Below, piece by piece: positions 25,167-34,156 of a stretch of 64,000 bases of DNA. The notes below the pieces were generated by a model. The model was not told the origin of the DNA and did not search any database. It saw only the letters and a list, made by a program, of their open reading frames with translations. The position numbers were made by a program, and so were the translations under genes. The stretch comes from CAVXDY01 sp963760715 (GTDB lineage Bacteria; Actinomycetota; Thermoleophilia; Miltoncostaeales; Miltoncostaeaceae). Within the stretch, counting starts at the first letter, position 1. Every line of letters begins with the position of its first letter. Where the stretch lies: NCBI GenBank assembly GCA_963760715.1, contig CAVXDY010000007.1, positions 868,001 through 932,000 of the forward strand, in the 5' to 3' direction.

Positions 25167-25496
25167 GCCAGCCTCCCATCGTCCCGCTCTTGATCGCCGC
25201 GCCCACCATCTGCGATCTGGTGATCGGGTGGGGGCTGCCGTATCGGTGGCATCTTCGTTCGACCTGCCGCGCCGGTTCAACCTCGGAGGGGCGAGAATGC
25301 GTCCCGGGGGCCGGGAAGCGGCCGCCCACTCTGGCGGGCGCGGAAGGCGGCTCGGGTCCCCGGAACCGACGCGCCAGCCGCACCGCGATGTTTCCGCTCC
25401 TCCCGCCGCATCCCGACCCTCGCCCGTCCAGGCGGACGATCAGGGCGGTGGCGTGCTCACGTCGTCACTTCCTTCCCGATCGGTGCTTCGGTCCGG
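25167..25496. other. 330-bp intergenic stretch, nothing identified
   Basis: Between two minus-strand genes. I see no convincing ORF, RNA or strong hairpin. Composition is somewhat less GC-rich than the coding DNA. Confidence 0.5.
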
Positions 25497-25769
25497 TCAC
25501 TTCGCCTCAGGCCGCCGGGCCGGCACGAGCCGGTCGCACTGCTCGGCGAGCCGCCCGTCGTCGGCGGCGAACCGCTGACACGCCATCGCGGCGTCCGCCC
25601 CGCAGTACCTGACGTTGGCGCCTCCCACGACGGAGGCGCGCAGCGTCGTGACGCAGCCGGCGTCCGGTGCGGGAGCGGATCCGTGTGAGCTCAGGACGAT
25701 GGCGGCCGGCGTGCCGACCAGCGCCGCGCACGCGAGCGCGACGAGGAACCACCGGTCGCGCCCGGTCAT
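25497..25769 (-). CDS. Small membrane-anchored or secreted Cys-rich protein
   Basis: 90 aa from ATG 25769; a GTG at 25802 would add 11 residues. An N-terminal hydrophobic segment (FLVALACAALVGTPAAIVL) is followed by a short domain with four Cys (GCVTTL, RYCGADAAMACQRF, EQCDRL), which probably form two disulfides outside the membrane. No family recognised. Confidence 0.5.
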   Translation of the reverse strand: MTGRDRWFLVALACAALVGTPAAIVLSSHGSAPAPDAGCVTTLRASVVGGANVRYCGADAAMACQRFAADDGRLAEQCDRLVPARRPEAK

Positions 25770-25841
25770 ACGTCGCTGGAGACGCGCCGTCTCGGCCGGC
25801 ACCGGCGTCAGGCTCCGTGGAGTGTCATTCGATTCAATGGA

Positions 25842-26519
25842 TCAGCCGTCGAAGCGCAGGGCGACGCCGCGCGGCACCACGAGCACCGGGCACCGGGAGA
25901 GCTCGATCAGGTACTCGGCGGCCGCGCTGATCGTCACCCTCCCGGTGACGGTGCCCGGCTTGGAGCCGACGACGACGAGGTCGACGTCGCCGGTCGCCCG
26001 CTCGGCGATCGTCGCGCCGAACCGGGAGGCGAGGGCCTCCGCGGTCTCCCGCGCACACGGGTCGCCGTCCTCGCCGATCGCCGCGATCGTCCGGACGCGG
26101 AAGTCCGTCTGCTCGGCGAAGCCCGCCGGCGCGAGGGCGAGTGCGACGGGCCCTCCGTCGAGGAGGCGCCGCGCCGAGGATTGCGGATCGACGTGCCCGG
26201 CCGCCGTGCGGTACTCCGAGCCGAAGACGATGAGGTCCGCGTGCTCCGCCAGCGCGAGCTCGCGGAGCCCCTCCGGCGTGGAGGCGCTCACGATGACGTG
26301 GCGCGGGACGTCGGGTTGCCCGAGCACGCCGCCGCCCTTCTCGAGGAGGGCTTGCGCCTCGTGCTCGGCAAGCCGCTCGCGCCCGCTCTCGGCCTCCTGG
26401 GCGTGGCGGACGTATGCGAGCGCGAGCGACGCGCCCGCACCTCCGAGCAGGCGCCCGAACGCGAGCGCGTCGAGGTCGTTCTCGGTGCCGTCGTAGGAGA
26501 CGATGATCTTCGTGGCCAT
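25842..26519 (-). CDS. Tandem universal stress protein
   Basis: 225 aa, two UspA folds. The first starts IIVSYDGTENDLDALAFG and ends DLIVFGSEYRTAAGHVD; the second is shorter, ending DLVVVGSKPGTVTGRVTISAAAEYLIELSRCPVLVVPRG. The second copy carries the ATP-binding style G-x2-G-x9-G-S/T region. It is the last gene in a minus-strand group after the ammonium transporter. Role presumably stress or nucleotide sensing. Confidence 0.85.
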   Translation of the reverse strand: MATKIIVSYDGTENDLDALAFGRLLGGAGASLALAYVRHAQEAESGRERLAEHEAQALLEKGGGVLGQPDVPRHVIVSASTPEGLRELALAEHADLIVFGSEYRTAAGHVDPQSSARRLLDGGPVALALAPAGFAEQTDFRVRTIAAIGEDGDPCARETAEALASRFGATIAERATGDVDLVVVGSKPGTVTGRVTISAAAEYLIELSRCPVLVVPRGVALRFDG

Positions 26520-26650
26520 GGGGGTTCCTCGCGATCGTGGTGGCCCGGTGATCGATGGGAGTGCGGTTCGCGCACCTCTCCTTGGCGTGGCGGGGATCGC
26601 GGGGAGGGAGAGTAGGGACTCCCCGCGATCCCGCACCCCTGGTGCGCCGC

Positions 26651-28024
26651 CTACCCGGCCGGCGCTCGGCCCTCCCCGCCGCCCTGGGCGGCCGCCGGGG
26701 CTCCGGACGGGTACCCGAGCGACGGGATGTCCGCCGGGTAGACCTCGTGACCGTGGACGGCGATGTCGCCGGTCTCCATGTCCTCCTCGCTCATCCGCAT
26801 CGGGATGACGAGATCCACCAGCTTGAGCAGGATGAACGTGACGATGCCGGAGAAGAGGATCACCCAGAGCGCGGTGAGCGCCTGCCACTTGAGCAGGTGC
26901 AGCCCTCCCGACACCGAGGTCCCGGGCACGACCTCCATCGCCGAGTCGGCGAGCAGGCCGGTGAGCAGTCCGCCGATGAGGCCGGCGAAGCCGTGCGTGT
27001 AGACCACTCCGAGCGTGTCGTCGACGCTCCGGAAGGGACGAACGCGCGCCAGGTAGTTGTAGGCGACGTACACGAGCACCGAGCCGATCGCGCCGATCGC
27101 GATCGCGCCGAAGCCGTTCACGAAGCCGGCCGCCGGGGTGATCGCGACCAGGCCGACGATCATCCCGTTGACGCTGCCGAGCAGTGAAGGCTTGCGCTTG
27201 GTCGCGTAGTCGCAGGTGACCCAGACGAGGAACGCGACGGCCGCGGCGAGGTTCGTGTTCAGCACCGCCGATGCCGCGTCCACGCCGGCGTTGTACGGGT
27301 CGCCGCCGTTGAAGCCGTTCCAGCCCAGCCAGAGCAGGCCGGCGCCGAGAGCGACCATCGCAAGATTGTTCGGCGCGTCGATCTCACGGTCGCGTGCGAG
27401 ACGGGGACCGATCACCCAGGCGGCGACGAAGCCGGAGACGCCCGCCGCGAGGTGGATGACGTAGCCGCCGCTGAAGTCGACCGCCCCCTGCTGGGCGAAC
27501 CAGCCGCCGCCCCAGATCAGGAAGGCGTTGACCGTGTACACGCAGGTCGACCAGAGCAGGACGAACGGGATCCAGGCCTTGAAGTTCACGCGGCCGAGCA
27601 CCGAGCCGAGCATCAGGATCGGTGTGATCGCCGCGAAGACGAACTGGAAGTAGACGAGGGACGACTGCGGGAAGTCGAGCACCCCCGCGGGCCCGAGGTT
27701 CGGGATGGTCGCCTGTCCCTGCTCCGACGCGTGGTTCAGCACGGGTCCGGGCTTCCCGAGGAAGTTGCCGAAGAAGCTGTCCCCGTTCTGCCCGAAGATG
27801 TGCATCGGGTGGCCGAAGCCCATCTTGAAGCCGTAGAGCACCCACATCAGAAGGATGAGCGCGAAGGCGACGAACGCCAGCATCATGCTGTTCACCGACC
27901 AGCGCTTCTGCATCACCCCGCCGTACAGGACCACCAGCCCCGGGACGCTCATCAGGCCGACGAGCGTGGCCGCCGTGAGCTGCCATGCGTTGTCGCCCGG
28001 GTTCAGCCAGGTGGGATAGAGCAT
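26651..28024 (-). CDS. amt: Ammonium transporter
   Basis: 457 aa with 11 predicted helices. Amt pore landmarks are present: twin histidines in GGYVIHLAAGVSGFVAAW and VVYTHGFAGLIGG, and WFNGF-type LGWNGFNGG. The start ATG has AAAGGAGAG upstream. No PII (glnK) gene is next to it, unlike the usual amt-glnK pair. The C-terminal tail (about 40 aa, rich in Glu then Gly/Ala/Pro) is longer than usual. Confidence 0.95.
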   Translation of the reverse strand: MLYPTWLNPGDNAWQLTAATLVGLMSVPGLVVLYGGVMQKRWSVNSMMLAFVAFALILLMWVLYGFKMGFGHPMHIFGQNGDSFFGNFLGKPGPVLNHASEQGQATIPNLGPAGVLDFPQSSLVYFQFVFAAITPILMLGSVLGRVNFKAWIPFVLLWSTCVYTVNAFLIWGGGWFAQQGAVDFSGGYVIHLAAGVSGFVAAWVIGPRLARDREIDAPNNLAMVALGAGLLWLGWNGFNGGDPYNAGVDAASAVLNTNLAAAVAFLVWVTCDYATKRKPSLLGSVNGMIVGLVAITPAAGFVNGFGAIAIGAIGSVLVYVAYNYLARVRPFRSVDDTLGVVYTHGFAGLIGGLLTGLLADSAMEVVPGTSVSGGLHLLKWQALTALWVILFSGIVTFILLKLVDLVIPMRMSEEDMETGDIAVHGHEVYPADIPSLGYPSGAPAAAQGGGEGRAPAG

Positions 28025-28125
28025 GTCCTGCTCTCCTTTCCTAGGTCACTCCGACAGCGCCCCTTGCGAGAGCAGCTGAGTCCCCAGGGGCGTTCAGGAC
28101 CGCGGGCAGGCGAGCTGGGCGGCGT

Positions 28126-28278
28126 CTACCCGAGGAGTGGGGAGTCCGCGACGGCGCGGCGCGGGCCGGGCGGCGAGCGGGCGCTGGTGCCGGCGGTCGC
28201 ATCGGCCCCGGCCTCTCCCTGTGCCCCCGTGAGCATCTCGGGCACGGTCTTGATCCGGACGCTGATGGCGTCGCTCAT
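28126..28278 (-). CDS. Possible 50-aa leader or small protein before amt
   Basis: ATG 28278 has GGAGG 7 nt upstream. The peptide begins SDAISVRIKTVPEMLTGAQ and turns low-complexity (Ala/Gly/Ser/Pro/Arg). It lies about 100 nt upstream of amt on the same strand. The rest of 28025-28423 has a 7-bp inverted repeat CGCCCCT/AGGGGCG (28058-28064 and 28086-28092) in the amt leader and no other feature. Confidence 0.35.
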   Translation of the reverse strand: MSDAISVRIKTVPEMLTGAQGEAGADATAGTSARSPPGPRRAVADSPLLG

Positions 28279-28423
28279 ATCGTCGCCTCCGCGGGCACGC
28301 AGACGATGAGGCGGTCAACCGTACGACCGCCCGCGGGCGGGACGATTTGGCCCTCAGGACCGTTTCGCGGACCCGGGTTTGTACCCCGCGGCCAAACGCG
28401 CGCCGCGCGGGGTCAGGGCGACA

Positions 28424-30094
28424 TCAGCCGTCCAGGACCGCGTGCACGAACCTTGTCGCCAGGGCCCCGTCGCCCACGGCTCCGGCGACCCGTTTCGTCG
28501 CTCCCGCCCGGACGTCGCCGGCGGCGAACACGCCGGGCCGCACCGTCTCCAGCAGGTGGGGCGCGCGGTCGGTCAGGGGCCAGCTCAGCCTGCCGTCGCA
28601 GGCGGCCGCGCCCGGCCCGCACAGCAGGTAGCCCGCGGCGTCGACCCCCACCACGCCGGTGACCGCCTCCGTGCACGGCTCGGCGCCGATCATCACGAAC
28701 ACCGCCCGCACCGCCACCCGCTGCTCGCCGGCGCCGTTGCGGAGCGTGACGGCGTCGAGCGCGCCGCGGCCGTGCAGGGCGACCACCTCCGTCCCGGTCA
28801 GCACCTCGATGCGGGGCGAGCGCTCGATGCGCTCGACGAGGTAGCGGGACATGGTGCTCGAGAGGCCCTCGCCACGCACCACCACGCGGACGCTGCGGGC
28901 GTGGCGCGCGAGGTGGGTGACCGCCTGTCCCGCGGAGTTGCCACCGCCGACCACGATCACGTCCTCGTCGCGGAACCGCTCGGCGTCGGCCGGCATGGCC
29001 GCGTGGTAGAGGCCCGCCCCCCGGTAGCGCTCGACGTCGGGGACCGCGAGCTCGCGCCAGCGCGCCCCGGTGGCCACGACGACCGTCCGGCCCAGGACGT
29101 ACTGGCCGTCGTCGAGGTCGACGCGCGCGAGCCCCTCGGGGCCGTCGGTCAGCTCGACCGCCCGGTGGAAGCTCGACAGGACCGCGTCGAACCGGCGTGC
29201 CTGCAGGGTCGCGGCCCTCGTCAGCTCGGCGCCCGAGATCCCGCTCGGGAAGCCCAGGTAGTTCTCGATGCGGTTGCTGCTGCCCGCCTGGCCTCCCGGG
29301 CCCCAGGCCTCCGCGACGAAGGTGCGGAATCCCTCCGAGCCGCCGTAGACCGAGGCCGCCAGCCCGGCCGGCCCGCCGCCGATGACGACCAGGTCGAAGA
29401 GCTGCCCGTCGACCTCCGCGCGCAGGCCGAGCTCGCGGGCCACCTGGGCCGCCGAGGGGTTGCGGAGGACCCGGTCGTTGCGGATGAGGACGGGGGTCTC
29501 CTCGCGCGTGATGTCGAGCCAGTCGAGGATCTTGTCCGCGTAGGGATCGAGGTCGACGTCGTGGAAGCGGAGCGGGACGAGGTTGCGCTCCAGCAGGTCG
29601 CGGACGTCGAAGGCGCGGCGCGAGCCGCGCTCGGCGATGAGGTGCATCACCCCGTGTCCCGCTCCCTCGTGCCAGGCACGGCGGGCCAGGAGACAGCCCA
29701 GCACCACCTCGCCCATCTCCGGCGATGCCGCCAGCATGGCGCGCAGCCCGGGCCGATCGAAGGCGATCGTCTCCGTCGGCTCGGAGGCCACGCACTCCGC
29801 CATCGCGGGCTCGCCCGTGAAGGTCGCGATGTCGCCGATGAACGTCCCGGCGTCGGCCTCCGCGATCCAGATCTCCTTGCCCGGCTTGTGGTCGATGAGG
29901 TCGACCCGGCCGCTCTCGATGATGAAGAAGGGCGCGTCGCGCAGACCCTGCTCGTAGAGGATCTCGCCCGTGGCGAACGAGCGCCGCTCGCCCTTCTCGG
30001 CGAGCCAGGCCAGCTTGTGCTCCGGCAGCCGGGGGTAGAGGACCTCGTCGGCGAGATCGGGGAACGGGTCGGCCTTGATGCGGGTGGTCGTCAC
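28424..30094 (-). CDS. cNMP-binding domain fused to thioredoxin-reductase-like flavoprotein
   Basis: 556 aa, GTG start. Residues 20-145 are a cyclic-nucleotide-binding domain (GEILYEQGLRDAPFFIIESG, GTFIGDIATFTG). Residues 165-225 are a short thioredoxin-like linker domain (ETPVLIRNDRVLRNPSAAQVA). Residues 233-556 are a TrxR-fold flavoprotein: FAD GGGPAGLAASVYG, NADP VVGGGNSAGQAV and FAAGDVRAG. The CxxC that TrxR carries after the NAD(P) domain start is missing (GLYHAAMPADAE instead), so it cannot act as a classical disulfide reductase. A cNMP-controlled NAD(P)H:FAD switch is plausible. Confidence 0.88.
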   Translation of the reverse strand: MTTTRIKADPFPDLADEVLYPRLPEHKLAWLAEKGERRSFATGEILYEQGLRDAPFFIIESGRVDLIDHKPGKEIWIAEADAGTFIGDIATFTGEPAMAECVASEPTETIAFDRPGLRAMLAASPEMGEVVLGCLLARRAWHEGAGHGVMHLIAERGSRRAFDVRDLLERNLVPLRFHDVDLDPYADKILDWLDITREETPVLIRNDRVLRNPSAAQVARELGLRAEVDGQLFDLVVIGGGPAGLAASVYGGSEGFRTFVAEAWGPGGQAGSSNRIENYLGFPSGISGAELTRAATLQARRFDAVLSSFHRAVELTDGPEGLARVDLDDGQYVLGRTVVVATGARWRELAVPDVERYRGAGLYHAAMPADAERFRDEDVIVVGGGNSAGQAVTHLARHARSVRVVVRGEGLSSTMSRYLVERIERSPRIEVLTGTEVVALHGRGALDAVTLRNGAGEQRVAVRAVFVMIGAEPCTEAVTGVVGVDAAGYLLCGPGAAACDGRLSWPLTDRAPHLLETVRPGVFAAGDVRAGATKRVAGAVGDGALATRFVHAVLDG

Positions 30095-30101
30095 CGTTCA
30101 C

Positions 30102-30107
30102 ACGCTA
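30102..30107 (-). promoter_or_regulatory. -10 TAGCGT, leaderless layout
   Basis: TAGCGT lies 7 nt before GTG 30094. Confidence 0.45.
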
Positions 30108-30161
30108 GCGGAGCGGCCGGCATCGCCGACCGTCCCTCCGACGGCGGTCGCGGTGGCCGTG

Positions 30162-32393
30162 CTAGTCGCGCGAGGTGGTCCTCCGGCTCGGCACCGGATG
30201 CCGGGCGTCCGCATGCAGTCCGGCCGCGCCTCGCGCTCCCACCAGCACCCGGACCTCGTCGACCCGCCCGATGAAACCCCCGCCCACCTTCAGCACGTCG
30301 CCCCACGCGACCGCGCCCCGGGTGGCCCGCCGAGCCGCCACGACGTCGTTCACATAGATCCGCACGACCGTGGCGTTCGCGCTGATGGCGACGTGGGTCC
30401 AGCGTCCGACCGCGACCCGCGGAGCCGTCCGGGACCCCCGGATGCGCCGGGGCCCCGCCGTCACCGCGAGAACGAGGGGCCGCGGCCCGCCGGTGAGGCG
30501 GAGCACGCGGAAACGACCCGGGCGACCGGGCCGGATCCAGGCCTCGAGGGTCACGGCCGGTGCCCCGGCCAGCCCGGCCAGGGGCCCGCTGACGAGGACG
30601 CCGCGGCGATCGGAGAAGGCGATTCCGGGCCCGAAGCGCCCCGCCGCGATGCGCCGAGCCCCGCGAATGACCCCGCCCGCCCCGGCGCGCCGCGTATCGT
30701 GCACGCGCCGGCCGGAGCGCTCCCCGAATCCCCACTCGAGAACCGGGCCGTGACGGGGGACCAGGAGGGGGGCGCCCGTGCCGACGGCGCCGGGGCCGGG
30801 GCCGGGGCCGGGGCCGGCCGGAGCGGGCGGCGGGACCGGGGGCGGTGCGAGGTCGAGCAGCGCGCGGCGCACGAAGGCCTGCACGCGCGGATCGCTCGTG
30901 CCCGCGCCGGTGTCGCGGTAGTCGCTGACCCCGTCCCGCCAGGAGTCGAGCATCCAGGAGAACTGGAGCGTCCCGGCCGAGAGCACCCGCGCTCCGGAGG
31001 CCGGGTCGGCGTACGTCACGGCATCCGCCGAGGGGTCGGCCGGGTACGGGCTCGGGGCCGGCACCACGTCGCGATGAAGCAGCACCGTGAGCGGCCCGGG
31101 CGTCGCGCAGCCCGGGGTGACCTGATCCCACTCGTACCCGACGACCCCTCCGACCGTCGCGCCCTGCGTGAGGCCGGAGCCCGCGAGCCAGGGGTTCGCG
31201 GCCCCCGCCGCGGTGACCGTGAGATCTCGCGCAACGTGGTCGGAGCGGTGCGAGGAGTTCAGGGCGTCCTCGTAGTACTGCACCCCCAGCAGCTGGCATT
31301 CGGGCCGTCCGAGGGAGCGGAACAGGGTCGTCCGCCCGGGCCCGCTCACCGGGTCGCTCGAGGCGTTCTCCTTGTAGCCCACGAGGGTCCGCCCTCCGTC
31401 CTCGAGGCGCACCTGCCAGTAGCCGTCGTTCGCGCCCGGGAAGAAGAGGTTGACGCCCGCGGCGCGCGCGGCGTCGAGGGCGTCGCGCTGGGCCCCGGTC
31501 CAGTACTCGGAGTGGCCCGCGACGATGTCGAGACGGGGGCCGATCAGGAGGTCGCCGTGCCCGGCCACGTCCACGTCGGTCACGTAACCCACCTCGTGCC
31601 CCTCGCGCTCGAGGAATCGGACGAGCTGGTAGTCGAAGCTGAACAGGGAGTACGGCGCGAGCCGCACCGGGTCGTTGACCGGGCCGTAGGTCGTCACCTG
31701 GGACAACGGGCGGTCGAAGGAGACCTTGGAGCCGGAGATGCTCTGCGTGCTGTTGAACCCGTAGAGGCTCTTGCCGCCCCAGTTGTTGTAGGCCTGCCAG
31801 GTGTTCACCGGGGCCACGACCATCACGTCGGGCACCTGGCCCGGAGCGGGGCGGACGATGAAGGGCACCCACCGCGCCGTGCCCTGACCGGCCCCGGCGG
31901 TGATCACGAGCTGGGCGATGTAGTAGCCGCTGGGCCAGTCGGCGCCGATCGGCAGGGCATCGGTCGCGGACCATCCGGCCGCGACCAGCCCCGTGGACGA
32001 CGGAGCGGGCGGCGCGGGCTGGACCACCCCGGGGCGATCGCCGCCGCACGAGGGAAGGCAGGCGACCTGGCGCGCGCCCACGCCGCCGTACCAGCCGAGC
32101 CGATCGACCTGGACGCGGTAGCGCATCCCCGCCGCGGCGACGCCGACGTGCAGATCGAGCGTCTCGCCGGGAGCGACGCTCGCACGACCCGCGTAGCCGT
32201 CGATGCTCACCACCTGTCCGGCCCAGGTCTGGGCCAGCGTGGGCACCGGCGCCGGGGCGAGGTCCCAGCCGGGGGTCCCGGGCAGCAGGTTCTCGGCCCG
32301 CGAGCCGGCGCTGGCGGGGCCGGCCATCGCCGCGAGGAGGATGCCGAGGGCGACGAGGGCGAGGGCGGAACGGCGCGTGCGGCGGGAGCGCAT
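30162..32393 (-). CDS. Secreted N,N-dimethylformamidase-like large-subunit protein with LamG domain
   Basis: 743 aa from ATG 32393 (GGAGGA 7 nt upstream). Signal peptide to about residue 30. Residues 60-520 match the DMFase large-subunit-type fold: YRVQVDRLGWYGGVGAR, WPSGYYIAQLVITAG, NTWQAYNNWGGKSLY, DIVAGHSEYWTGAQRDALD and LFFPGANDGYWQVRLED. A Pro-rich linker (PPPVPPPAPAGPGPGP) encoded by a GGGGCC repeat leads to a C-terminal LamG/concanavalin domain (VTLEAWIRPGRPGRF, RWTHVAISAN, GFIGRVDEVRV). Exported amidase-like activity is inferred; the substrate is unknown. Confidence 0.82.
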   Translation of the reverse strand: MRSRRTRRSALALVALGILLAAMAGPASAGSRAENLLPGTPGWDLAPAPVPTLAQTWAGQVVSIDGYAGRASVAPGETLDLHVGVAAAGMRYRVQVDRLGWYGGVGARQVACLPSCGGDRPGVVQPAPPAPSSTGLVAAGWSATDALPIGADWPSGYYIAQLVITAGAGQGTARWVPFIVRPAPGQVPDVMVVAPVNTWQAYNNWGGKSLYGFNSTQSISGSKVSFDRPLSQVTTYGPVNDPVRLAPYSLFSFDYQLVRFLEREGHEVGYVTDVDVAGHGDLLIGPRLDIVAGHSEYWTGAQRDALDAARAAGVNLFFPGANDGYWQVRLEDGGRTLVGYKENASSDPVSGPGRTTLFRSLGRPECQLLGVQYYEDALNSSHRSDHVARDLTVTAAGAANPWLAGSGLTQGATVGGVVGYEWDQVTPGCATPGPLTVLLHRDVVPAPSPYPADPSADAVTYADPASGARVLSAGTLQFSWMLDSWRDGVSDYRDTGAGTSDPRVQAFVRRALLDLAPPPVPPPAPAGPGPGPGPGAVGTGAPLLVPRHGPVLEWGFGERSGRRVHDTRRAGAGGVIRGARRIAAGRFGPGIAFSDRRGVLVSGPLAGLAGAPAVTLEAWIRPGRPGRFRVLRLTGGPRPLVLAVTAGPRRIRGSRTAPRVAVGRWTHVAISANATVVRIYVNDVVAARRATRGAVAWGDVLKVGGGFIGRVDEVRVLVGARGAAGLHADARHPVPSRRTTSRD
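30792..30815. repeat. (GGGGCC)4 microsatellite inside the DMFase-like gene
   Basis: Four tandem GGGGCC units encode the Pro-Gly linker. The repeat is in frame and may vary in copy number. Confidence 0.7.
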
Positions 32394-32666
32394 GAGCCGA
32401 TCCTCCGGCAGTCCCACCGCCGGGGGCATCTCGTGTTCGGGGGGGCCGCGGTCGCCGATCGGAGGGTTCCCGCCCATGCGCGCGGGGGTGTCCGGGTGCC
32501 CCCAACCGTGCCCGGGCTCCGGCTCCCCCGTCCGCGCCGGACTACCCGGCCGTCAGGTGAGCTCGTACATCCGCTAGGCCTTCGGGTCTACGGGCATGTC
32601 TTCTCCTTCGTGAGATCTGATCGCCGTCTCGCGCCGATCAGCGACGCGCAGCTGCCAGAGGACGAC
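32394..32666. other. Intergenic stretch with one short inverted repeat
   Basis: Between divergent genes. It holds CTGATCG (32617-32623) and CGATCAG (32635-32641), perfect 7-bp arms with an 11-nt loop, of unknown role. Nothing else is identified. Confidence 0.3.
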
Positions 32667-32713
32667 TTGCATCTGCAAGGCTGTACGGACTACCGTATGG
32701 TTAACGGTACGGT
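32667..32713 (+). promoter_or_regulatory. Promoter with autoregulatory operator of the phd-relE pair
   Basis: -35 TTGCAT (32667-32672), 18-bp spacer, -10 TACCGT (32691-32696). A 22-bp palindrome, ACCGTA-TG-GTTAAC-GG-TACGGT (32692-32713), is symmetric in 18 of 22 positions and overlaps the -10 and the transcript start. This is the usual place for antitoxin/toxin autorepression. Confidence 0.65.
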
Positions 32714-32728
32714 CGGCGAGGAGAACTG

Positions 32729-32971
32729 TTGCCCCGCATCATCGCCTCAGAGGACCTGCGCGCTCGTCTCGGGAGAGAGCTCGACGGGTTGAAGGAAACG
32801 CACGAAGCCCTCTACGTCTCCAAGCGCGGCCAGCTTGCGGGCGTGCTCGTTGACGCCAACCAGTACGCCGAGCTGCTCGACCACATCGACTACCTCGAGG
32901 ACAGCCTGGCTGCGCTGCAGGCCCGCGTGGAGCGTGACGACGCCGTACCGTGGGCCGAGGTGCGGGAGTAG
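32729..32971 (+). CDS. Phd/YefM-type antitoxin
   Basis: 80 aa, TTG start with GGCGAGGAG upstream. ASEDLRARLGRELDGLK is the DNA-binding N-terminus and GVLVDANQYAELLDHIDYLEDSLAAL the dimer helix. It pairs with the RelE-like toxin that overlaps its 3' end. Confidence 0.88.
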   Translation: MPRIIASEDLRARLGRELDGLKETHEALYVSKRGQLAGVLVDANQYAELLDHIDYLEDSLAALQARVERDDAVPWAEVRE

Positions 32972-33234
32972 CCGACCGCCCCTACGAGATCCGCCTCCTC
33001 CCGGCTGCTGCTCGCGAGTATCGAAAGCTTCAGGGGCCGATCAGGGAACGAATCCGTACGGCGATCGACGCCCTCGCGATGGACCCACGCCCACCAGGCG
33101 CGACGAAGCTCGCCGGTCGAGACAACCTCCGCGTGCGCGTCGGTGATCACCGGATCGTCTATGCCATCGACGACCCCGAGGCGCTGGTGATCGTCGCTCG
33201 AGTGGCTCACCGTCGAGAGGTGTACCGGCGGTAG
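32950..33234 (+). CDS. RelE/ParE-type toxin
   Basis: 94 aa, GTG start inside the antitoxin gene (22-nt overlap). The RelE/YoeB fold is seen in YEIRLLPAAAREYRKLQG, PRPPGATKLAG and NLRVRVGDHRIVYAIDD, ending VARVAHRREVYRR. The Arg-rich C-terminus and basic surface fit a ribosome-dependent mRNA interferase; the ParE-type gyrase alternative cannot be excluded from sequence. The pair looks intact. Confidence 0.88.
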   Translation: MGRGAGVADRPYEIRLLPAAAREYRKLQGPIRERIRTAIDALAMDPRPPGATKLAGRDNLRVRVGDHRIVYAIDDPEALVIVARVAHRREVYRR

Positions 33235-33240
33235 GTCGCC

Positions 33241-34038
33241 TCAGATCGTCTTCAGCAGGCCGCCGTCGGTGACGTAGGTCGATCCGGTCACGTTGCCCAG
33301 GCGCTCGGAGGCGAGCATCACGACCAGTGTGGCCACCTCCTCGGGCTCCGTGAAGAAGTTGTCGAGGGCGAGGCCGCCCCACCCGGCGGCGGCGATCTTC
33401 ATCGCGCCGTCGCGGTCGGTGCCCGCGGCCTCGGCGATCTGGTCGGCCACTCCGCCGGGGCCCACCCAGAAGGGCGTGCGCACCGGGCCCGGAGCGACGG
33501 CGTTGACACGGATGCCCTTCGGGCCGAACTCCATCGAGAGGACCTTGGACAGGCTGGCGACGGCCGCCTTGGCGACGCAGTAGTCGACGACCGAGGGGTC
33601 CGGCTGGAAGGAGTTGACCGAGGCGAGGTTGACGATCGCGCCCGATCCGCGGGCGACGAGGGCCGGCAGGGCGGCGCGGCAGGCCCTCACGGCGCTGAAG
33701 AGGTTGAGGTCGAACGTCCGCTGCCACTCCTCGTCGGAGACCGCGAGGAAGCCGGACCGCACCGCTCCGGCGCCGAGGTTGTTGACGAGCACGTCGAGGC
33801 CGCCGAACGTCTCCACGGCGTGGTCGATGAGCGCCGCGGGGCCCTCCGGGGTGATCAGGTCGACGGCCATCGGGGCGACCGCCGCCTCGGCGCTCAGGGC
33901 GTCGAGCTCGGGGCTCGACCTCCGCGCGGCGGCCACCACCTTGGCCCCCTCGTGCGCGAATGCCCGGGCCACCGCCAGGCCGATCCCCTGGCTCGCGCCG
34001 GTGACCACCACCACCTTGTCCCGGAGATCGAGATCCAC
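33241..34038 (-). CDS. SDR-family oxidoreductase
   Basis: 265 aa from GTG 34038 (GGGAGG 8 nt upstream). Classical SDR: TGASQGIG at 13-20, NNLGAG (normally NNAG), NLASVNSF with catalytic Ser, and YCVAK. The C-terminus GSTYVTDGGLLKTI is typical. It ends 6 nt from the toxin stop, convergently. Substrate unknown. Confidence 0.9.
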   Translation of the reverse strand: MDLDLRDKVVVVTGASQGIGLAVARAFAHEGAKVVAAARRSSPELDALSAEAAVAPMAVDLITPEGPAALIDHAVETFGGLDVLVNNLGAGAVRSGFLAVSDEEWQRTFDLNLFSAVRACRAALPALVARGSGAIVNLASVNSFQPDPSVVDYCVAKAAVASLSKVLSMEFGPKGIRVNAVAPGPVRTPFWVGPGGVADQIAEAAGTDRDGAMKIAAAGWGGLALDNFFTEPEEVATLVVMLASERLGNVTGSTYVTDGGLLKTI

Positions 34039-34156
34039 TTCGCCGCCTCCCGAATCTGTGGCCGCCCGCGTTGGCGGCCGGATGTGGGGAGCGAGCCTAG
34101 TGGCCCGCGGAAAGGGGTGGCCCGCAGGCCGGTGCATGCGCCATTCTGAGGTCGGG

